64,000 nucleotides of DNA from Aeromonas diversa CDC 2478-85 (GTDB lineage: Bacteria > Pseudomonadota > Gammaproteobacteria > Enterobacterales > Aeromonadaceae): assembly GCF_000819805.1 (NCBI RefSeq), contig NZ_CDCE01000020.1:76726-140725 (forward strand). Reading direction: 5' to 3'. The position numbers and the translations under genes were made by a program. Shown here one piece after another: positions 63,361 to 64,000 of this stretch (positions are counted from its first letter, which is position 1; each line of letters starts with the position of its first letter). Below the pieces are notes generated by a model. It saw only the letters and a program-made list of their open reading frames with translations, was not told where the DNA came from and made no database searches.

Positions 63361-64000
63361 ATGGGTTTGTCTATTCATACCAACTATGCGTCTCTGGTTA
63401 CCCAAAACCAGCTGAACTCCACCAACAAGTTGCTGAGCACCGCCATGCAGCGCCTGGGTACCGGCATGCGCATCAATTCCGCCGCCGACGACGCAGCAGG
63501 CCTGCAGATGGCCACCCGCTTGCAGGCCCAGTCCAACGGCCAGAAGGTCGGCATGCGTAATGCACAAGACGCCATCTCCATGATGCAGACCGCCGAGGGT
63601 GCCATGGATGAGATGAGCAACATCGTCCAACGCATGAAGGATCTGGCCACCCAGTCTGCCAACGGCACCGCCACCTCGGCCGACCGCACCGCCATGAATG
63701 CCGAGTTTGGCGAGCTCAAAAAAGAGATCGACAACATCACTAGCAACACCACCTTCGGTGGCCAGAAGTTGTTGGAGAGCGGCAAAGGGTTCCATACAGC
63801 GGTCACTTTCCAGATCGGTGGCAGCGCTAATGAAAAACTGGAGCTCAAGACGGGTGAAGGGGTAGCGAAGGCCCTGGGTGAGGTAGTGGGCACTGGCAAG
63901 GGTACCCTGGAAACCAACGTGGCCGCGGGTATCGGTGATCAAACCAAAGCCAAGGATGCCATCGGCTCTCTGGATACCCTGCTCGGCAATATCGGCGCAG
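63361..64000 (+). CDS. lafA2: Lateral flagellin LafA2 (3' end outside window)
   Basis: Second tandem lateral flagellin; the first 213 codons are in the window and no stop is reached. The N-terminal region matches LafA1 nearly residue for residue up to about residue 95, then diverges ([20 protein letters not shown] where LafA1 has [20 protein letters not shown]). GAGGAA precedes the ATG. It has a separate promoter, so the two flagellins can be expressed independently. Confidence 0.95.
   Translation, partial: MGLSIHTNYASLVTQNQLNSTNKLLSTAMQRLGTGMRINSAADDAAGLQMATRLQAQSNGQKVGMRNAQDAISMMQTAEGAMDEMSNIVQRMKDLATQSANGTATSADRTAMNAEFGELKKEIDNITSNTTFGGQKLLESGKGFHTAVTFQIGGSANEKLELKTGEGVAKALGEVVGTGKGTLETNVAAGIGDQTKAKDAIGSLDTLLGNIGA

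Overview
The window looks like an Aeromonas chromosome. It is GC-rich and gene-dense, carries the Aeromonas-type secreted GDSL lipase/acyltransferase (GCAT), and its right half is a complete lateral-flagellum locus in the order known from Aeromonas and Vibrio parahaemolyticus (fliM to flhA, lafK, fliE to fliJ, flgN/M/A, flgB to flgL, then the lateral flagellins). Two tandem lafA flagellins are present. Species cannot be fixed from the sequence alone.

Left part (1-35.9 kb), housekeeping and accessory genes: smp (cut by the window edge), serB, an alpha/beta hydrolase, a double-PilZ protein, radA, an NhaC-type antiporter, a small membrane protein, a ComFB-family protein, six tandem tRNA-Leu(CAG) genes, glgCA, rsmC, dapA with a possible lysine-rich leader/attenuator, a GAF-GGDEF protein with a degenerate EAL-HDOD partner, an unusual Hfq-like protein, pqiABC, an OmpA porin, the GCAT lipase, a YgiW-type periplasmic protein, clpB behind a heat-shock promoter, pgeF, rluD, bamD, a cyuA/YheO-type regulator pair, a cytochrome b562/b561 pair, a TPR protein, a nitronate monooxygenase-like protein and RNase T2.

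Right part (36.1-64 kb), lateral flagellum: rotor switch and export genes (fliMNPQR-flhBA), then a c-di-GMP (GEMM-I type) riboswitch in the leader of lafK, the sigma-54-type activator. Next come the MS ring/export ATPase operon (fliEFGHIJ), the divergent flgA and flgMN genes, the rod-hook-ring operon (flgB to flgL) behind a sigma-54-like site, an uncharacterised coiled-coil protein directly after flgL, fliB (flagellin lysine methylase) on the opposite strand, and lafA1 and lafA2 (lafA2 runs off the end). A bipartite motif with identical spacing lies upstream of flgM, lafA1 and lafA2 and is the likely promoter for the lateral sigma-28 factor.

A common thread is cyclic-di-GMP. One window holds a diguanylate cyclase, a degenerate EAL-HDOD protein, a double PilZ protein, a ComFB-family protein (cyanobacterial members bind cyclic dinucleotides) and a riboswitch at the head of the lateral-flagellar master regulator. 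The observations most worth follow-up are the lafK riboswitch, the dapA leader peptide, the second-type Hfq, the FlgL-linked unknown protein, FliB at the flagellin locus, and the FliM without a CheY-binding peptide.
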